Positions 58,201-64,000 of a DNA stretch of 64,000 nt are shown one piece after another. The position numbers and the translations under genes are program-made. Each line of letters opens with the position of its first letter. Positions within the stretch are counted from its first letter, which is position 1. The notes under the pieces are model-generated. The model searched no databases, was not told the origin of the DNA, and saw only the letters and a program-made list of their open reading frames with translations. The stretch is from Tricholoma matsutake (taxonomy: Eukaryota; Basidiomycota; Agaricomycetes; Agaricales; Tricholomataceae), in the NCBI GenBank assembly GCA_026075535.2, contig AP026546.1, positions 8,060,001 to 8,124,000 of the forward strand. The letters run 5' to 3'.

Positions 58201-58750
58201 ACCGATGCAGGTGGTGATGAAGAAAATGGGGGTGAAGACAGTAATAACTCAGATGAAGAAGACTCCAGTTCAGATGCAGAAGCTGCTGAACATGTGAGTG
58301 TCTTCTTTGGGATTGCATGCCTGATTAACTCCAAGGAGTCTCAATGCCACCATGTGCTCATGAAATTGTTCCAGATTTTCTATTCAGAAGAGGAGAGGAA
58401 TACTCTCAAGCATTGCTTTTCAGATATGATGGCAGTAGCAGAGCGACAAGGGGGTGTTCATCCAAAGATGGCGGGGGTGCTCAACAAGGTTTTCAAGGGT
58501 GTTAAAAAGGTTGGGGGGGATATTGGGAAGAACAAAAGAAGGCGAATATGTCAGCACACTTGGAAGGATTCCAATTCAAACACGATGTACTTGGATTAAT
58601 TATTCATCGAGTAACAGGCACCTTTTTGAAAGACAATAAGCCTGAGTAACCTTGTTCTAAATATAACTGATAGATAAGATCTGTGGATCTCTGCACATGA
58701 TATAAAATATCATGTGACCTGTTTTCTAAAGGGTCGTATTGGAGGTGTTG
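55259..58750 (+). mobile_element. Mutator-like element (MULE)
   Basis: The inverted ends share CAATACGACCC(A/T)TTAGAAAACAG and TCACATGATAT, then diverge up to CTTATC (55263-55332 against 58667-58741). Beyond them TTTGTTAGGTCT (55247-55258) and TTTGTTAGATCT (58751-58762) form a probable target duplication (9 bp or slightly longer, one G/A difference). It carries one decayed MULE transposase gene. CpG is strongly depleted. Confidence 0.87.
55453..58599 (+). pseudogene. MULE transposase with SWIM finger (decayed)
   Basis: Pieces in order: N-terminal part (55453-55941, PDFPCKANLQYLKTCGPCTQKW); DNA-binding-like region (56033-56263, KCSGWLFVTLNENELT, THYRCHPPYTDIS); MULE DDE core (56306-57035) with IIEIAMDSTCANL, LYGVVGEANGQALLLAF, ADVHLDKDPTELSAV and NAKGHLCYWHVIRYLEQ; downstream helical region; SWIM zinc finger WTCTCPVYLISRFLLCKHLV-type at about 57818-57880 (CxC...CxH); and an acidic C-terminus with a basic end (58138-58599). 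At least five stops or frame changes (for example near 56263, 56569, 57035 and 57364) make it non-functional. Several stops are TGA or TAG where CGA or CAG would be expected. Confidence 0.85.
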
Positions 58751-58941
58751 TTTGTTAGATCTGCTTTTGAACAGGTTGCATACACCTAAGTGTCCCACCT
58801 TACATAACATACTAGTTGACGTGATCTGATCACTGATTGCAAACCAATATGTAATACTTATTGTTGATTTGCTTACCCGCCGAGAGCACCTGTGGAGATT
58901 TCCCCCTTCAACAATCTGAATTGTGTTGGACTGCTCCTGCT

Positions 58942-59430
58942 TCCCTTCCACCCATTGTACTGACATCAGAGCACCATCAAACTCATTCCCACACCTTGTC
59001 CACATCATTCTGATGCCTGCTGCCCATCATACTGACATCATTGAGGTACCAATGCATTCCCATGGCTTGTCAACACCCTCTCAACACTTCCCACCCATTG
59101 TAGCACCTTCTCACAGCTTGTCCGCCACTCCCATGCATCAACCTTGTTTGCTTCCATCCCAGCAACACTTCCCACCAGTCATAGCGCCTTCTCTCACAGC
59201 CTGTCTGCCACTCCCACACATCAATCTTGTTTGCTTCTGTCCCAGCAATGCTTACTGCCCATTGTAGTGCATTCTCACAGCCTGTCCACACCTCCCCACT
59301 ATCCCCACATGCCATTTGTGTTCGCTTCCATACTTCCCTGCCCATCATAGCAACTCCCCATGGCCTGTCCACCCCCTGCTATCCCTCGCACACTGTTTGT
59401 GTTTGCTTCCATCCACACCACTGTACTTCC
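58942..59430. repeat. Minisatellite, about 80-bp units, roughly six diverged copies
   Basis: Units start around 58942, 59022, 59089, 59169, 59251 and 59333. Each has the pattern TTCCCACCCATTGTAGC ... TCACAGCTTGTCC ... CTTGTTTGCTTCCATCCCAGC. Copies differ by substitutions and small length changes, so the array is not recent. Confidence 0.8.
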
Positions 59431-59689
59431 CACCTGTCGAAATGACTCTTGCTTGCTACTGACAGCTTTTGCTCCCCATTTCTGCTTACATTTTCATTTC
59501 TGCTTACATTTTCTCATCATAGAAGTTGTCAACCATTTGTAGCAGTATCATGTCAATGTAATGATATACTGACAAGCTACATGTGCAAAGATCTTCATAA
59601 TAAGGCATACAGGCAACAGGCACTAAGCAGAGCTATCCTCATCAGCACTTGAATCAACAATGGGCACACTTTTGGCTGAACGATGATGC

Positions 59690-62600
59690 TTCTTCAACTT
59701 AGCATTATCATCTGAATTGTCAGACTCCATGGTCACCCATCATTGTCGTCTGAATTGTTTCCACCGCTCGCCTTTTTTGTTGATGTGTTCTATTTCCATT
59801 TCTTTCCAGCATCCTTCCTTGTTTTTCTCTGATGTACCTGAATTTCCCCAGATGCAAGTTTTGCACAATACTCCTTTTCATGTGCTTGATGCTGCTCTGG
59901 TATAAGTCTGATGAATTTGCAGGATCTATCATTAAGGGCATCCAGTAATTGTTGCAGAGGAGGAAGGGTGGTGCTGAGCTCACTTGGGTTGACAAACCTA
60001 TTGAATGTCCACCCTTTGAGAACAATTCCATAGTGCCGGACAATGTCCTCCTTGTAGTTTACATACTGCATGATGGCCTTTTGATTTCCAGTGATCTCAA
60101 CTTTAGGCACACCAAATCTTATCAGTGATGACAAGGTGATAATGCTATTCATGGCATGCACCCAACATATTACTCATTTTGTCCTGAATAGCTGCTTTCA
60201 TATGATTGGCCTTCTGCTTTGAGGTTCAAATCATATCTGTTGTGTAATTTGAATTATTGTACAACTTGAAGCAATGGAATAATCAGTACTTACTAACTGC
60301 ACTACACCCAGCCACAGCAAAAGCTTTGAGACATGCACCAACCTCTGATGTATCCCACTTCTTGCATATGGCAACATGCATATATTGTTCAAGTTTGGGC
60401 AAAGAAAAATGCCAGTGGGGTTTCATGTGATATTCAGGTGTGTTTCTGACGATGCCAAAAAAGCCCTCGATGCCAGCATGGAGATTCAGGCCTGTCATCT
60501 GTACCAGGTGTGTCACTGACACATTAATTCTGAATTCTAGGCAAAAGGACATACCAACAGCTGCATATTTTGAACCACATTGGCGACATTGGCTATTCGG
60601 CCCTTAGGGGTTGCGTGCTTGAGCTTTGCGTGCCCATCTCACTGTGCAGTAAATTCTTTGATGAGCTCTTCATGTTCTTCTCTGGTAAGATTTTCATACT
60701 CCTCTTTGTACTCGTCTTGCAGTTTGATGAGTCTTAATGGATGCCCATCTGATGAACAGCACTGGTGAGCATTTGCATGCACTACAAAAAAATAAATCTA
60801 CCCTTGTGTAACTCTTGTGCTTTGATGCTTTTGAACATGTTGTGTGCATTCACCTTGGAGTGGTGGTTTACCATGTGGGCACTGCCTTCAAAAAATACAT
60901 TCAAAAAGTACCATGGTTTTTTGTTGAAGCGATGGGCAAGGTCATTGGCTTTAGTGATTGTGTACAAATACCACTTGCTGACTGCATCATCAATTGCCTG
61001 TTGTTTTTCTTGACGTGCTTCTTCCTTTTCTTGACGCTGCTGGGTGGGGATAGGCACCAACTTGTGAGCAGGGTGATGGCAGACACAGCGTGCACTTGCA
61101 GATTTGATTGTAGCAAAAGTAGGAGGCATTGGCTTACATTCATGAGTCCAAGGGATGTAGAACTTAAGTAATTGGCTCAAGAAAAAATGATATAGCCAAA
61201 TATGGAATGGTAAACCATAAAACACATGGAATAGTTCAGAAAAAAAAATCAAGGTACACTACTCACTACTAGTATGCGCCCTCTGCAGACCAATAATTAG
61301 TTAGTGCCATAAACAATTCAACTCACTGGGTTTCAGTGAGTTCCAGTGAGCTGATCAGCTTGAACCAGCCAGGCACTGGTGTATTATAAATGACTGTAAT
61401 GACATCTCCAAGCTGTTCCTGTAACCCATGCTCTTGAAGAATTCCTGAACGTATGAACCTGGAGAAAGTGGTGTGCCTGCCCCCGAATGATATCATTATG
61501 ATAATGACCATGTGAAGAGCTGGGACTTGGCAGAGGAGCAAAAAGGAGCATTGGGTTTTTGCCATTACAAGATGTTGATTGAGTGGGAGGTGAAAAGACA
61601 GATTGATGGCAGGGTTGTCATGCTGGAGACAGTTTTGGCAATTGTCCTGAGTCTAAGGTTGGAAACTTTAGCATGAGATTACTTTGGAGATGTTTTTTGG
61701 GTGGAGAGCATGGCTCAGCAGTCTGAGTGCATGATGTAATGAGGCTGCCTATGGACAAGAAGGTGGAAATTGACAGTAAATTTCTCCCAGCAGCTAACTG
61801 GGCCTGAACATGAGTGATTTCTTCTTCTTTTTTCTGTAAACAGTCAAAGAGTGTATGAATTTGCTGTATGAAGCTATCTTCTCTAAGTTTGGCACCACAA
61901 AGTTCTGCCTTCAGCTTTTCAATCTCCTCCAAGAAATTAGCAAAGTCAAGCATGGTTTGGCTCAATAGCTCTGAGCTGTACCTATCACTCTCCTGAGACA
62001 TTGTGGGCTGGGCACATAAATCCACATTATTGTCAGAGTTCAAATGGTTGGAGTCTGAATAGTTAGTGTGAGAATGATCAGAGGTCATAGATTTGGAGAG
62101 ACTGCCATATGGGTGGCCATAAAACTGATAGTGTGAAGTTCCTGGAAGTGGTGCAGGGACAAGCAGATGTTTAGAAGGAGCTGATTCTGTATACACATGT
62201 CCAGATTGAGCAAGGGACCAGCCACGTTTTTTGGCAGCCCAAGTCCAATGTTGGATGGTTGGAATACCAACCACCTCAATAAATGTTTGAACAATCTGAG
62301 TGACAGCCGCATGAGCCTCCAGATGCTCCCTCATAATGACAGGAGGAAGGTAAACTTCAGCCTTCATGCACTCCAGAATAGCAGGTGCTCCAGGAGTATG
62401 TGAGCCTTCAATGTGAATTATCATGGTCAAACTTCCAAAAACATGATCCCATAGGGTTGCCTGAGTAGGTGTGAACACTGGAAGAAAATGATAAAAAAAT
62501 GTGCCACACCCCATTAAATAAAAGTTTCATAAGTCAAGTCAATAACAGCTTATGCCACTTGCTGCCTTCGTCACCAGATGGTAATTCACTCCAGACAACA

Positions 62601-63269
62601 TTGAACACATGGTGGAAGGTATCGGTAGAAAAATGATGATTCCTGTCTTTGGAGGTACCAGCTGCAAACCAAGCTATATCGGCAGCCTCAAATCAATGCT
62701 GATAGTGAGTGAAGATCCCAGGCTCATTGGCTAGAGTACCAATATGGTGACGAATGTTGTAGATACCAAGCAGATTAAACTTGAGGTCAGACCAGGATGG
62801 TACTTCACCATCACCAAAGGGTGGAATTGGGATAGTGATGGGAACACCCCACTTGAACTTGGTGGATTTCGAGATTTTGGATGACATGAAGAATGCCTGC
62901 AGTAAACGCCATTGCACATAGAGAGGGTTATATACTGTAATGCTTGAGGTAAGGGTCGATCGAAAAAGGCAGGGACAGGTGGGGTAATTAGTTCCTTTAA
63001 TTGAGTCCAATATGGGTTAGATAAGATTAGTACCTACCTGAATGGAATATCTGCAGTGCCGCATACAATGTAAAGTTGCCTTGGGTGTTGACTTGGAGCC
63101 TTGAAGATTTGGAGTCTGACATCAAAGACTCTGTAATGAACCTAGAGAATGTTGTGTTGTTGCAATGATGAACTATCAGTACACCGGTGATAAGTTGAAA
63201 CTGACAAACGATATGCATATGTACATGTTGAGTCTGACCTAGTAAGAGTTTCAACCTAAATGTTGGCAA
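59690..63269 (-). pseudogene. Remnant multi-exon gene(s) of an unrecognised repeated protein family
   Basis: Minus-strand open pieces with protein-like composition and splice-like gaps. From upstream to downstream: 63027-63269; 62693-63010 (WGVPITIPIPPFGDGEVPSW, LGIYNIRHHIGTLANE) continuing past a stop to WSELPSGDEGSKWHKL; 61618-62514; 61323-61565; 60782-61252 (CVCHHPAHKLVPIP, then a Gln/Lys-rich helix and KWYLYTITKANDLAHRF); 60283-60552 (HIPTW-free, GIEGFFGIVRNTPEYHMKPHWHF); and 59790-60161 (YGIVLKGWTFNRFVNPSEL, PLQQLLDALNDRSCKFIRL). CpG is scarce and stops occur, so it is probably inactive. No catalytic motif or transposon end recognised; a transposon-borne accessory gene is possible. Confidence 0.45.
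61618..62514 (-). CDS. Hypothetical protein with C-terminal coiled coil (part of the family above)
   Basis: 298 residues open without break. An N-terminal part (TIQHWTWAAKKRGWS) is followed by a Ser/His-rich linker and then a coiled coil of about 55 residues (DFANFLEEIEKLKAELCGAK ... QKKEEEITHVQAQL). I do not recognise the family. It may be one exon of a larger gene on the minus strand; CpG-poor like its surroundings. Confidence 0.35.
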   Translation of the reverse strand: MGCGTFFYHFLPVFTPTQATLWDHVFGSLTMIIHIEGSHTPGAPAILECMKAEVYLPPVIMREHLEAHAAVTQIVQTFIEVVGIPTIQHWTWAAKKRGWSLAQSGHVYTESAPSKHLLVPAPLPGTSHYQFYGHPYGSLSKSMTSDHSHTNYSDSNHLNSDNNVDLCAQPTMSQESDRYSSELLSQTMLDFANFLEEIEKLKAELCGAKLREDSFIQQIHTLFDCLQKKEEEITHVQAQLAAGRNLLSISTFLSIGSLITSCTQTAEPCSPPKKHLQSNLMLKFPTLDSGQLPKLSPA

Positions 63270-64000
63270 TCCACTAGTATGAGGCGTGTACTAAAAGCAC
63301 ATAGAGTCAGATTAGAATACCATGCCAGGACTAGAATCGGAAGAGAGAGTAGGCTGAGTAGCTGCATAAGTTGTGATTGGAGTACTAGCTTGAGTCAAGT
63401 GCCAGTGCATGAATGCTCAACACTCCAGTCACAACAGCTCAGTTGAAGTTACTAATTGAAAAATTAAGTAATACTAATAATGCTTACATGCATAATAATA
63501 TAAAACCAAGTTCTTGAGCATCAACTGTGACATTACTGAAGTTTGAGCCAACTTATCATAACTTTTGTAAGTATATTGATATCATGTTTTGATGCTTCAA
63601 CTTGAAGTTGCAATACCATAACTACAACTTGGTAACATTTACATATGATAATAGATATACATTTAATGTCCCATCTTGAGCAGTTGAATACAAGGTGATC
63701 AAGCACAATGGTTGATAACTTTCAAGTTAGAAGTGAATGACTCGAACTCATCACTTTCACCACTTGAATGAGTGTCAGCTTCATCATCGTACTTGAAGAG
63801 CAATTATTGGCATTCACAAGAACAAATTGATGAAACATAAAGATCTACATAGAAATATTATCTAAACTTGGTATTGATATGTTCCATGAGTTGAATGACT
63901 AAATCTGTATCAACGTCAAGTTCATGAGGTAAAGTGCCATCATCATTGTCCAGACTGTCCATTCTACCACTTTCCAACTCGTCCCTCCCTGATGCATCAA
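63270..64000. other. AT-rich, CpG-poor tail, nothing recognised
   Basis: No open frame or element end that I can support; composition resembles the decayed repeats to the left. Confidence 0.4.

Noticed and set aside
1..64000. Bacterial-type systems (CRISPR, toxin-antitoxin, phage defence) or a biosynthetic gene cluster
   Set aside because: The DNA is fungal with introns and retrotransposons; no such repeats or enzyme sets (PKS, NRPS, terpene synthase) are visible.

Overview
The window is nuclear DNA of a filamentous fungus, most likely an agaricomycete basidiomycete. Host genes carry many short (about 36-65 nt) GT-AG introns. The proteins include a fungal Tsp2-type tetraspanin, a full-size PDR-type ABCG transporter and a Jen1-type carboxylate carrier. 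The repeats are of kinds common in Agaricomycetes: chromodomain Ty3 elements, Ty1/Copia, hAT, MULE and a LINE. I saw no rRNA, convincing tRNA, CRISPR array or prokaryotic gene.

Region 1 (1 to about 20.5 kb) is ordinary, gene-bearing, CpG-containing DNA. In order it holds an MFS carboxylate transporter (+), a PDR drug/lipid ABC transporter (+), a small single-pass membrane protein (-), a tetraspanin (-), an alpha/beta hydrolase of the proline iminopeptidase type (-) and a small secreted protein (+). I could thread the exons of all six by hand with reading frame kept; only the first exon of the MFS gene is missing.

Region 2 (20.5 to 51.1 kb) is a nest of transposons. A Ty1/Copia element on the minus strand (20524-32347, 5-bp TSD CAGTA) is split in gag by an apparently intact Ty3 chromodomain element (25534-31580, LTRs apparently identical, 1300-residue pol). 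To the right lie a decayed LINE holding a long-TIR foldback element, three related non-autonomous hAT-like elements, a decayed second Ty3 element, an old solo LTR of the same family as the intact Ty3 element, and a second decayed Copia. That last copy is interrupted by a nearly intact hAT element and a 561-bp GC-rich insert. Most old copies are strikingly poor in CpG. The solo LTR against its intact relative shows CpG-to-TpG/CpA changes directly, the scar expected of methylated-C deamination.

Region 3 (51.5 to 53.7 kb) is a CpG-containing island with one gene of 11 exons for a secreted protein with a PA-like insert and a Zn-exopeptidase (M28-like) fold.

Region 4 (54.3 to 64 kb) returns to repeats: a 709-bp TA-flanked TIR element, a Mutator-like element (MULE) with TIRs and a target duplication, an 80-bp minisatellite, and a minus-strand set of decayed exons of a protein family I do not recognise.

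The host genes show no evident shared pathway; three of them encode transport or membrane proteins and two encode secreted proteins. The clearest biology is in the mobile elements: layered nesting, two different reverse-transcription priming signatures (self-priming and half-tRNA-iMet), and an uneven record of CpG loss with sharp edges.
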